Below are positions 37,817 through 46,007 of a DNA stretch of 64,000 bases, piece by piece (positions within the stretch are counted from its first letter, which is position 1; each line of letters begins with the position of its first letter). Made by a program: the position numbers and the translations under genes. The DNA comes from Planctomycetota bacterium (GTDB lineage: Bacteria > Planctomycetota > Phycisphaerae > UBA1845 > PWPN01). The DNA lies in NCBI GenBank assembly GCA_022711465.1, contig JAKLEZ010000010.1, positions 1 through 64,000 of the forward strand, given 5' to 3'. The notes beneath the pieces are model-generated. The model was given only the letters and a program-made list of their open reading frames with translations. It searched no databases and was not told the origin of the DNA.

Positions 37817-38938
37817 ATGCTGATCGCCGAACGTGACCCTCGACCCATGCCTCCATCCCTGAAGCACTTTCCGACACCCCGGCCCGATGTCAACCGGCTC
37901 AAGGCCGTTCTGCAGCGTCGCCCGGCGGGCGCTGTCCCGCTGGTCGAGCTGGCCATCGCCGAAGAGGTGCTCGCCGCGATCAAAGGTGAACCGCTCATTC
38001 CCCTGCCGCCGAGCTCGGACCGGTCTCAAATCCGGGCCGGAATTCGCGACCGCCTCACCCTGTGGCAGGCCCTCGGCTATGACTACTATCGAGTCCGGGC
38101 GGAGATCCCCTTCGAGGTCGAGACCTTCGGGGCGGCGGACACCGCCTCCCCGGGGGGAGGCAGCCGTCAGTGGGCCAACGAGCATCAGGGTGCCATTCGC
38201 TCGACGGATGACCTGGAACGCTACCCCTGGCCTGAACCGGCTGCGATTGACTTCCGGAACGCGGAGGCGGCTACGGCCTGCCTGCCGGATGGCATGGGGC
38301 TGATCGGCTTCTCCGGCGGGGTCCTCGAGTGGAGCAGCAACCTGCTGGGGCTCGAGGGCCTGATGATGATGCTCTACGACCAGCCGGATCTCGTCCGCGC
38401 AGTCGTCGACCGGGTGGGACAGACCATCCTGAACGCCTTCTCGATTCTCTGCCAGATGGACCGGGTATTCGCCATCTGGCTGGGCGACGACATGGGCTTC
38501 AAGACCGCGACACTCATCCGCCCTGATCACCTCCGCGAGCACATCCTGCCATGGCACAAGAAGTACGCGGAACTCGCCCATCGCACCGGCCGCCTCTTCC
38601 TGCTGCACAGCTGCGGGCACGTCGAGGCGATCATGCCCGACCTGCTGGACAGCGTGAAGATCGATGCCAAGCACAGCTTCGAGGATGTGATCGTCCCGGT
38701 CGAGGAGTTCCAGCGCCGCTGGGGATCGAGGGTCGCCGTCCTGGGCGGCGTGGACGTCGACCTGCTGAGCCGTCGCACGCCGGAGGACGTCCGCCGCCGC
38801 ACGCTCGAGATCCTCGAAGCCTGCGCCCCGACCGGCGGCTACGCCTGCGGCTCTGGGAACTCGATCACCAACTACGTGCCACCGGCCAACTACCTGGCGA
38901 TGATCGAGACCGTGCACCGATTCAACGGGCGGATGTGA
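37817..38938 (+). CDS. uroporphyrinogen decarboxylase (URO-D) family protein
   Basis: The protein has 373 residues. The URO-D/cobalamin-dependent methyltransferase fold is indicated by IWLGDDMGFKTATLIRP, LFLLHSCGHVEAIMPDLLD, VAVLGGVDVDLLSRRTPEDV and a C-terminal GGYACGSGNSITNYVPPANY. True heme-pathway HemE enzymes have an N-terminal RQAGRYLPE motif, which is absent here. This is therefore more likely a member of the large environmental family linked to methyl transfer or demethylation. The start is uncertain (ATG at 37817 or 37847). It is divergent from the HEAT-repeat gene. Confidence 0.82.
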   Translation: MLIAERDPRPMPPSLKHFPTPRPDVNRLKAVLQRRPAGAVPLVELAIAEEVLAAIKGEPLIPLPPSSDRSQIRAGIRDRLTLWQALGYDYYRVRAEIPFEVETFGAADTASPGGGSRQWANEHQGAIRSTDDLERYPWPEPAAIDFRNAEAATACLPDGMGLIGFSGGVLEWSSNLLGLEGLMMMLYDQPDLVRAVVDRVGQTILNAFSILCQMDRVFAIWLGDDMGFKTATLIRPDHLREHILPWHKKYAELAHRTGRLFLLHSCGHVEAIMPDLLDSVKIDAKHSFEDVIVPVEEFQRRWGSRVAVLGGVDVDLLSRRTPEDVRRRTLEILEACAPTGGYACGSGNSITNYVPPANYLAMIETVHRFNGRM

Positions 38939-39146
38939 CCTTCCCTGCGAACCGCGGCCGCTGCCCTTGAGACCGCTATCGGCCCCCCGCTCGAACCAGC
39001 GGGCAACGCGTCTTGGGATCCTCTCCTTCGTAGAACGCAAGACGGCCCGGAACACACGAGCTGATGGTTCCCGACAGCCGGCCGACGACCCGATCCACGG
39101 CTTCGTGTTCCGCCTGATGCGGTTCCCGATCGCGGCCCATACAGCT

Positions 39147-39632
39147 CTACCTCGCGACGCCGGGGCCTTTCATCCGGCCGATCAACTCCGTTGATGAACG
39201 CTCCTTGGGGCCACCCACATTGGCCAGCCGAATGCCCAGTCGCCGCAGCGTGGGATACTCCGGCAGGTTCTCCGGGGTGTAGTCGGGCCCCTTGGCATGA
39301 ACGGCCGGGCGGACCAGTTCCAGTATCGCGTCACAGGTCGGCTCGCTGAACCAGGTGACGATATCGACACAGCCGAACGCAGCCACGATCTCCATCCGCT
39401 CGGCCAGTGGCTGCACCGGGCGCTCGGGATCCTTGTACTTCTTGATCGACTCGTCGCTGTTGACCCCGACGACAAGTACGTCCCCTTCGGCGGCCGCCCC
39501 TCGCAGGTAACGGACATGCCCGACGTGCAGGAGATCGAACGCCCCGTTGGCGAATACGATCCGCTTGCCTTCAGTGCGGAGAGCATCGGCCGCACGTCTC
39601 AGCTCCTGATGATCGACGATGACCCGACTCAC
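39147..39632 (-). CDS. rfaE2: D-glycero-beta-D-manno-heptose 1-phosphate adenylyltransferase
   Basis: The protein has about 161 residues. The nucleotidyltransferase signature is IVFANGAFDLLHVGHVRYL, followed by LVVGVNSDESIKKYKDPERP and a C-terminal VGGPKERSSTELIGRM (ISSTxII-like). It adenylates heptose 1-phosphate to ADP-heptose in LPS inner-core synthesis. The kinase half is a separate upstream gene, so HldE is split. The GTG at 39632 lies just after the kinase stop; a GTG at 39650 would overlap it by 14 bases. Confidence 0.9.
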   Translation of the reverse strand: MSRVIVDHQELRRAADALRTEGKRIVFANGAFDLLHVGHVRYLRGAAAEGDVLVVGVNSDESIKKYKDPERPVQPLAERMEIVAAFGCVDIVTWFSEPTCDAILELVRPAVHAKGPDYTPENLPEYPTLRRLGIRLANVGGPKERSSTELIGRMKGPGVAR

Positions 39633-39636
39633 CTGC

Positions 39637-40644
39637 TCACCCCGCTGCACTGGCGCGCTTCACCGCGGCCGCCAGTTCCGCCGGCGAGACCGTCGCCGCG
39701 CCTTCTTTCATCACCACCACGCCACCCGCATGATTCGCCAGACGAGCGGCGGTCTCGATGTCCGCACCACCGGCCAGGGCGGCCGTCAACGTCGCCGCCA
39801 CCGAATCACCCGCCCCGGTCAGATCCACAATCTCATCGCTGCCGCTGGCCGGAATGCGAACCGTCCGCCCGTCGGTCACCAGGACCATCCCCTGGTTACC
39901 CAGCGTCACCAATGCCGATCGCGCCTCCAGCCGCCCGGCCAACGCCGCCGCCAGCATCGCCACCTCGCCGGCCTGCAGGCCCAGCTGCCGGGCGACCGCC
40001 TCGGCTTCCTCCTCATTGGGCTTGATGACCGACATGCCGGTGAACCGGGCCAGCTCCCACCGCGAGTCCGCGACCACCGGCTTCCGCCCCGCGATCTGGC
40101 GCAGCAGCGCCCGCAGCGGTTCGTCGAAACTGCCGTAGCCGTAGTCGCTGGCCACCCACGCATCGACCTCGGCATCGACACGCTCGACACGGGCGCGCAG
40201 ATCGGCCCGGAGGCGATCCTCCGGAGGATCAGCCGGCTGGCGGTCCAACCGCAGGACCTGCTGCCGGGAAGTGAGCTTCGCACCCGCCAGAAAGCGAGTC
40301 TTGGTGATCGTATCACGGCCGCGAGTCACCACGACCATACCGCATCGCACCGCCCCGGATTCACCCAGCGAAGCCAAGAGCCGCCGTCCGGGATCGTCGT
40401 CGCCGACCAGCCCGACCAGATGAGCAACGCCTCCGAGTGCGGCCACATTCGCCGCCACATTCGCCGCCCCGCCCGGGCGAAGCCACTCATCCTCGTGGCA
40501 AACGATGAGCACCGGGGCCTCGCGCGAAACACGGTCACTCCGGCCGCTGACATAGAGGTCCGCGACCAGATCGCCCACGATGCCGACCTTCGCGCCAGAC
40601 AGAAGTCGAATCGCATCCGTCAGTTGCGGTACATGGGAACGCAT
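39637..40644 (-). CDS. rfaE1: D-glycero-beta-D-manno-heptose-7-phosphate kinase
   Basis: This PfkB/ribokinase-family protein has 335 residues. It shows GDLVADLYVSGRSDRVSREAP and LRPGGAANVAANVAALGG, the latter being the RfaE sugar-kinase signature. VASDYGYGSFDEPLRALLR and the C-terminal anion hole/catalytic motif LTGAGDSVAATLTAAL complete the family features. It phosphorylates heptose 7-phosphate at C1. The start at 40644 is preferred; the stop of waaF is 28 bases upstream. Confidence 0.92.
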   Translation of the reverse strand: MRSHVPQLTDAIRLLSGAKVGIVGDLVADLYVSGRSDRVSREAPVLIVCHEDEWLRPGGAANVAANVAALGGVAHLVGLVGDDDPGRRLLASLGESGAVRCGMVVVTRGRDTITKTRFLAGAKLTSRQQVLRLDRQPADPPEDRLRADLRARVERVDAEVDAWVASDYGYGSFDEPLRALLRQIAGRKPVVADSRWELARFTGMSVIKPNEEEAEAVARQLGLQAGEVAMLAAALAGRLEARSALVTLGNQGMVLVTDGRTVRIPASGSDEIVDLTGAGDSVAATLTAALAGGADIETAARLANHAGGVVVMKEGAATVSPAELAAAVKRASAAG

Positions 40645-40672
40645 GATTGATGATCGCCGACCTGCTACGCCA

Positions 40673-41812
40673 TCAGGTCGCAGCGGCGGCCGCACGCCCC
40701 TTGAGCAGCTCGATGGCCGCCGCGAGAACCATGTCGCCGCTGATCCGCGTCATGCAGCGGTGATCGAGCGAACACTGACGCTTCATGCACGGGCCGCAGT
40801 CCACGGGCACATGCAGCTCCTTCTCGCTGGCTACCTCGGTCGCCGTCCACTCCCGATCCGTCGGGCCGAACATCGTCACTACGGGCGTGCCGAAGGCATT
40901 GGCAAAATGACGTGGCCCGGTGTCGTTAGTGATCAGCAGACTCGATCGGCGAATGAGAGCCTTCAACGGCCCCAGCCGCATGACCGGATTGTCCAGCACC
41001 GTCGGACGCTGCCGCATGTGACCGGCCACCTTCCGGGCTACGTCAATCTCCTTCGGACCACAAGCGATCAGGACCGCCGCGCTCATCTGCTCGACGAGCC
41101 GATCGGCCACTTCGGCAAACCGCTCGGGCACCCAGCACTTGGCCGGGCCATAGGCGGCACCAGGATTCAGCACGACCACGGGCTGGCCAGGCTGCACGCC
41201 GGCCGCCTCAAGGGCATCGGTCGCCACCTGCTCCTGCTCCGGCGTGGTGAACAGCTCCGGCACCATCGGGCAATCTCGACAACCGAGATACCGGGCGATC
41301 GCGTTGTAGTAGCGGATCATGGAAACCGGCACGAACTTGCCGTCAAACTTGTGCGGCAGCAGCTTGTCGGTCAGAAGCAGCCCCCGTCCGTCCCGGTCAT
41401 AGCCGATCCGGCGAGGGACCCCGGCCAACCGAGCGAACAAGGCTGCCCGAAACGAATTGGACATCAGCAGAGCCCAGTCGAACTTACGGTCCCGGAGCTC
41501 ACTCGCCATGCCCAGAAAGCTCTGACGACGCGTGTCCCGGGTCTGACCACCCGGCCAATGAACCAGCTCGTCGAACCAGTCCCCCCCCGCCAAGACCTCA
41601 GCCATCGGTCCCTTGACCACGCCGGTCAGGTGAATACCGGCGAACCTCGCCCGGATCGACCGCAAGGCCGGTGTCGCCAAGACCAAGTCCCCCACCCAGT
41701 TGGGCAGGATGATGAGAATGCGGGTAGGATCTGGCCGCCGGAAACGCGTCTTGCCGCCGGGAGGGTTAGCCGCACCGTGACCAGAATGGGCCTCTTGTGG
41801 CATGGGCGACAT
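40673..41812 (-). CDS. waaF: ADP-heptose:LPS heptosyltransferase (WaaF-like)
   Basis: This glycosyltransferase family 9 protein has 379 residues. It begins with ILIILPNWVGDLVLATPALR and carries GVPRRIGYDRDGRG, the ADP-binding NPGAAYGPAKCW and LLITNDTGPRHFANAFGTP, followed by VTMFGPTDREW. It transfers heptose from ADP-heptose to the LPS inner core. It leads an operon with rfaE1 and rfaE2, which supply the donor, and so implies a heptose-containing LPS. Confidence 0.9.
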   Translation of the reverse strand: MSPMPQEAHSGHGAANPPGGKTRFRRPDPTRILIILPNWVGDLVLATPALRSIRARFAGIHLTGVVKGPMAEVLAGGDWFDELVHWPGGQTRDTRRQSFLGMASELRDRKFDWALLMSNSFRAALFARLAGVPRRIGYDRDGRGLLLTDKLLPHKFDGKFVPVSMIRYYNAIARYLGCRDCPMVPELFTTPEQEQVATDALEAAGVQPGQPVVVLNPGAAYGPAKCWVPERFAEVADRLVEQMSAAVLIACGPKEIDVARKVAGHMRQRPTVLDNPVMRLGPLKALIRRSSLLITNDTGPRHFANAFGTPVVTMFGPTDREWTATEVASEKELHVPVDCGPCMKRQCSLDHRCMTRISGDMVLAAAIELLKGRAAAAAT

Positions 41813-42313
41813 TCTAGGCTATCGACCCTCAAGACTCAAACCGGCAGGCCAGGTTCCCATCCCTGGCCCCGACCAGCTGGCAAACACGACAAACCGTCCT
41901 CCACCCGGCCGGGCCTCGCCTGACCCATGATGCCCGGCGTGATCACCCACGCCCAACCTCTGGCCCACGGGCGAGTACGTGGTACGCGAGGATCTGAACC
42001 GTCCGACGGTGGTGATGTACCGTTCGTGCGGGCGGATGATCGATTCCCAAGCCAGCCGCAAGCCATCCCATCACCACCACCATGAATGTTCCACTTCAAT
42101 TATGACAGCTAAACATGCCCGCCTGTGCACCAAGGCCTACGCCGCCGCCCCTCCCGACCAAGACCGGTCCCCAGGCCCGTGGTTCACCCCGGCTTCATCG
42201 CCATCCGCCTCCAGCCCTTGTCTCGTCGAGGCCCCTCGAGGGGAATCGATCGCGTCAGGACACGCCCCAGGTCGTCACCCACCCGCCATCCGCGCGCCCC
42301 CCCATCGCACGGT
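41813..42313. other. intergenic region between waaF and rpmB
   Basis: About 500 bases between divergent genes. No convincing coding sequence was seen. The rpmB promoter lies at its right edge. Confidence 0.4.
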
Positions 42314-42341
42314 TTGCATTGCGAGCCCCGTCCGCTACAAT
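42314..42341 (+). promoter_or_regulatory. rpmB promoter
   Basis: TTGCAT (42314-42319), a 16-base spacer and TACAAT (42336-42341) lie about 50 bases before the rpmB start. This is a good sigma70-type match at a position expected for a strongly expressed ribosomal protein gene. Confidence 0.7.
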
Positions 42342-42391
42342 ACGGTGCTCGGCTACAGATTGGCCGTCTTACTGAGCTTTGAGGTGCCAGG

Positions 42392-42655
42392 ATGTCACGG
42401 GTTTGCTACTTTACCGGCAAGAGGACCAAGAGCGGCCGTCAGTATGCCCGACGCGGCAAGGCCAAGTACCTGGGCGGCGTGGGTTCCAAGGTCACCGGGC
42501 GGACCAAGCGGCAGTTCAAGCCCAACGTCCAGAAGGTCCGCGCAGTCATCGACGGCAAAATCGTCCGCGTCCTGGTCAGCACCAAGGCCATCCGCGACGG
42601 CAAGATCGTCAAGCCGCCGAAGCGCAACTACAAGCCCGCTCCAACCAGCGCTTGA
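42392..42655 (+). CDS. rpmB: 50S ribosomal protein L28
   Basis: This 87-residue basic protein starts MSRVCYFTGKRTKSG and continues with KVTGRTKRQFKPNVQKVR and VLVSTKAIRDGKIVKPP. These are the L28 signatures (CxxTGK, the NxVSHS-region equivalent and RRxFKPNLQ). Only the first Cys of the zinc-type L28 pattern is present, so this appears to be a C-minus form. It is a stand-alone gene with its own promoter. Confidence 0.93.
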   Translation: MSRVCYFTGKRTKSGRQYARRGKAKYLGGVGSKVTGRTKRQFKPNVQKVRAVIDGKIVRVLVSTKAIRDGKIVKPPKRNYKPAPTSA

Positions 42656-42833
42656 GTCAGCCGGGCACCTGAATCCCTGTTTCCCTTCAAGAAGTTCCAG
42701 GTGGCGCGAGGCGGCCATTCGCTTTCTTCGCCCGACCATTCCATGCGATTGAGCGTCTTCGGCTGCACGAGGCGGAGGATCGCCGCCCGGCGGCATTCGA
42801 ACTCGCGTGCAGGGCGAAGGACGCCGCCGCCCA

Positions 42834-44021
42834 TCAACCGTGCCGCCCCCGCTGCCTGGGCACGTCACGCTTCCCAAAGGATGTCTCTCCCCTGATGTAG
42901 TTCTTCTCCGCGAAGAGCTTGAGGAGTTCCTCGACCGATCGTACCACCACGGTCGCGCTCTTGGTCACGAACGGTGATGGTTCGGCCTTCGGCTTCCAGA
43001 CCACATAGACTTCCTTCGTGGTTTCGTAGGCATGCTGTAACTCGCGCTCGACGCCGCTGGACAGTCCCGGCTTGCCACTGGGCAACTCCGGCACGTAGCT
43101 GACAATCATGTCCGACTGATCGATGAGCTTGAAGTCGCGAGCCACGATCTGGCTGTCGATGTCGGTCTCGATCGCCATGACTTCTTCGACGCCGAACTCC
43201 ATGGTCCGGCCGTGGACCTCGACCAGGAGCTTCCGTTCGCCGCGTTTATGGGCCGCCGCGGCCAGCGACGGCAGCCGCTTCTCGTCCAGGTCGCCAGGGT
43301 CGAAAGTGATGAAGTGGCTGGCCAAGGCGTCTCGGAATCCGTCAATCTCCGCCAGGACGGCCGGCAGATCCATCACATGGCTCATCGGGAACGACGGGTA
43401 GACCTTCTTGCGCCTGGGCTCGAACATGAGCCGGTAAACGCACTCGGCCATGTCGTGCTCGACGCCCCGGGCAACAATGAAGAACCGCCCATGACCTCGG
43501 ATGATCGTCGAAATGACCTCGGTGGCGAGAACCTCCTCCTCCCGCCAGACAAGGATGTCCTTGAGACTGTGCCGGAGATCGTGCTCGCGGGTCAACCGCT
43601 CGTGCACGGCGTCCACGTTGTCCACCAGGGTCATGAACAGATCGACGTCCAGGGCCATGATCTGGTCATGGTCAAACGCCGGAAACAGACCGTGCTTCCA
43701 CCGAAACGTGGCGTGAGTGTTGACCAGGACGTGGTCGGCCTTCTCGGCAATCCGCAGAATATCCTTGAAAACCGACCGCCGGAGGGCATCCAGCCGGCTC
43801 CGCGGCAGGTCCAGGATCCGCCCCGCTACAACGTCCGGAGCCTCCTTGTACATCATGTCACCAACATGGCAGACGGCCACATCCTTGCCGTTCCGACGGG
43901 CGATGTCGGCCACGCGCTCGATGAACGGCTTCTTGTCGACCCCCACCTGGCCGGTCATCATCGCACGAACACCGGCCCGTCTGCGGTCGAACAGCGTCCT
44001 TTCGCCTGCACCCTTCGACAT
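42834..44021 (-). CDS. unassigned protein with adenylate-kinase-like N-terminus and nucleotide-hydrolase-like C-terminus
   Basis: The protein has about 395 residues (395 from 44021, where GGAGAG precedes the ATG; 44033 is possible). The N-terminal part has a degenerate phosphate-binding loop, MMTGQVGVDKKPFIERVA: a GxxxxxKK in place of GxxxxGK[ST]. It is followed by kinase-like VLVNTHATFRW and LFMTLVDNVDAVHERL. The C-terminal third (SDMIVSYVPELPSGKPGLSS, ERELQHAYETTKEVYVVW) resembles the nucleoside 2-deoxyribosyltransferase-like fold. I do not recognise the full-length family, so function is left open; an NMP/nucleoside-related role is inference. Confidence 0.65.
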   Translation of the reverse strand: MSKGAGERTLFDRRRAGVRAMMTGQVGVDKKPFIERVADIARRNGKDVAVCHVGDMMYKEAPDVVAGRILDLPRSRLDALRRSVFKDILRIAEKADHVLVNTHATFRWKHGLFPAFDHDQIMALDVDLFMTLVDNVDAVHERLTREHDLRHSLKDILVWREEEVLATEVISTIIRGHGRFFIVARGVEHDMAECVYRLMFEPRRKKVYPSFPMSHVMDLPAVLAEIDGFRDALASHFITFDPGDLDEKRLPSLAAAAHKRGERKLLVEVHGRTMEFGVEEVMAIETDIDSQIVARDFKLIDQSDMIVSYVPELPSGKPGLSSGVERELQHAYETTKEVYVVWKPKAEPSPFVTKSATVVVRSVEELLKLFAEKNYIRGETSFGKRDVPRQRGRHG

Positions 44022-44181
44022 CAGGCTCTCCATGTCTCCGAAAACCCATGCTAGCTATGGGCTCGAGAAGCGTCAAACAGCCCTCCGGCTACCCGTTCGG
44101 GCATGGTAGAATGCCATCACCTTGAGCAAGGATCGAAAGAACCGAACGGCGTCCGCCGGACCGTGGATCCGCGAGGATCGC

Positions 44182-45363
44182 ATGCCCAGTCTCGACGAAA
44201 TCACCTGGCTGCGATCCGCCGAAGGACATGCCGTCTGCGCGGCTATGGCCGGCGACTCACCCGCGAACACGCCGGCAGCCATCACTCGCTGGCGCGAACG
44301 CCTCGAACCCGGGCAAGTCACCGTTGCCTGGCAACAGGTCCTCTTCCGCCGATCCGCGCGGGCCAAGTTCTCGCGCGCCGACCTGATGCTCTTCGACCGC
44401 GTAGCCCTCGAGCAGGCCACCGACGAGGTGCTGGCCCGCCACAAGGCCAAGCGCTTCCAGGATCGTTCGCGAATCGCGGACTTCTGCTGTGGAATCGGCG
44501 GCGATGCCCTGGCGCTGGCCGAAATCGCATCCGTCACGGCCATCGACTGGTCGGCGGCTCGGGCAGCGATGGCCGAACACAACGCATGCATCTATGGCAA
44601 CCGGATCGACATCCTGATCGAGGACGCCCGCATCGCCCGACCGGAGGCAGACGCCGCTCACATCGACCCCGACCGCCGCCCTGCCGGAGGACGAAAACAC
44701 CGCATCGAGCAGAGCTCACCCGGTCCGGAGGTCCTGAGACAGATCGTCGATCGCTACCAGAATGTGGCCGCAAAGCTGTCGCCGGGCGCGGACTTCGAGA
44801 ACCTGCCGTTCGACGCGGAAATCGAACTGATCAGCCACCGCGGTGAGTGCAAGCAAGCAGTCGCCTGGACCGGGGCGCTTCGGCAGGCTCGGCGACGGGC
44901 AACCGCGTTTCCGAGCGGCGAGTCCATCACCGCAGGACCCGAAGAGGATCTCCTCTGGCCCCCGTCAGCCGCAATCCGGCCGGGCACGCTGCTCTTCGAG
45001 CCGGACGCGGCCGTCATCCGAGCCAACCTCGTCGGCGTCCTGGCCCGCCAATACCAACTGAACCCCATCGACCCGCATATCGCCTGCCTGGTCGGAGAGA
45101 CGCTGCCCCAAACCACGCTGCTGGCGGCCTTCAGAGTCCTCGAGGTGAGCAATTGGTCGACCGCCCTCGGACGCCAAATGCTCGCCCGCCACGACGTCGG
45201 CCACGTCGACATCAAGACCCGTGGTTTCGCCGGCAAGCCCGAGGAAGTCCTCAAATGTCTCCATCCGCGCGGCACGCACTCAGCCACGCTCCTGCTCACC
45301 CGAATCGGAGATCGACCAACGGCCATCCTCGCCGAACGTGTGCCGCCGCAGCCAAACCCGTGA
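44182..45363 (+). CDS. THUMP-like class I SAM-dependent methyltransferase
   Basis: The protein has 393 residues. It has the SAM-binding motif IADFCCGIGGDALALAEIA, followed by VTAIDWSAARAAMAEHN and the distinctive AAHIDPDRRPAGGRKHR. The C-terminal region with ALGRQMLARHDVGHVDIKTRG and LLLTRIGDRPTAIL matches the THUMP-like domain found in this family. The DPDRR motif sits where N6/RNA methyltransferases place the catalytic DPP/NPP-type loop. The target is probably RNA, by inference. The start at 44182 has GAGG five bases upstream; an earlier TTG at 44122 is possible. Confidence 0.8.
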   Translation: MPSLDEITWLRSAEGHAVCAAMAGDSPANTPAAITRWRERLEPGQVTVAWQQVLFRRSARAKFSRADLMLFDRVALEQATDEVLARHKAKRFQDRSRIADFCCGIGGDALALAEIASVTAIDWSAARAAMAEHNACIYGNRIDILIEDARIARPEADAAHIDPDRRPAGGRKHRIEQSSPGPEVLRQIVDRYQNVAAKLSPGADFENLPFDAEIELISHRGECKQAVAWTGALRQARRRATAFPSGESITAGPEEDLLWPPSAAIRPGTLLFEPDAAVIRANLVGVLARQYQLNPIDPHIACLVGETLPQTTLLAAFRVLEVSNWSTALGRQMLARHDVGHVDIKTRGFAGKPEEVLKCLHPRGTHSATLLLTRIGDRPTAILAERVPPQPNP

Positions 45364-45369
45364 ACCGCG

Positions 45370-45705
45370 TCACAAGCCGTCCTCGCCGAAACCGGAAAAG
45401 CACTCGGCGGCAAGTAACCAGTTCGCGACGCCCCAGAAGCCAGCCACAAACCGAGGACGTTCATTGCGGAAATCGACGTGCTCGGGATGCTCCCAGACGT
45501 CAATGACCAGGCCCGGCTCCTTGCCCTGCTTGAGCGGCGTGTCCGCGTGGCGCAGCCCGAGGGTCTCCGTCTGTTCCTCGGACAGGAGAAGCTTGCGGGC
45601 GTCCTGAGCATACGGGAGGAGGGGTTGCTGGTCACTCCTGGGAACGCCTCGCGGTCTTATCGGACTCTCATCCACACACCGAAAGGCACAGTAGCCGACC
45701 AGCAA
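45370..45705 (-). pseudogene. remnant of an Fe/Mn superoxide dismutase
   Basis: The minus-strand reading contains VIDVWEHPEHVDFRNERP and RFVAGFWGVANW, which align with the C-terminal signature of Fe/Mn-SOD (DVWEHAYYxDYxNxRPxYxxxFWxLVNW). The metal-ligand Asp and His of that motif are retained. The N-terminal half with the other two His ligands is missing, and the frame upstream of about 45600 does not resemble SOD. I interpret it as a decaying fragment; it is not expected to be functional. Confidence 0.6.
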
Positions 45706-46007
45706 GTGCCCCGAGGCCAGTAATCAGAGGGCTCTCGTAGTGACTCCGCCCACCGGCAGGCGGCGTAACCCATGTATGCCAATTCTGCAGACTCCTTATT
45801 TTAGGGTGATTTCCTGTCGATAACCGCCCTGTACCTCAAGGCGGCCAGCCAGACTCGCGGGCTCAATCAGCAGCTGCCCGGTTCTGCATCCGCTTGGTAC
45901 AGCGCGACTGACGGGGGTCGCCACCCAACTACAACCTCTGGGGCTCCAAGAGAAGCCTGGTTCCGCCCAAGGCTCACCCGAGGGCGGTTGCCGCTCAAGG
46001 AACAGTG
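45706..46007. other. intergenic region before the giant repeat protein
   Basis: About 300 bases without a credible gene. It should hold the promoter of the 46008 gene; no clear -35/-10 pair was identified. Confidence 0.35.

Noticed and set aside
37745..39055. Minus-strand open frame opposite the URO-D family gene
   Set aside because: No recognisable motifs; the plus-strand URO-D signatures are clear.
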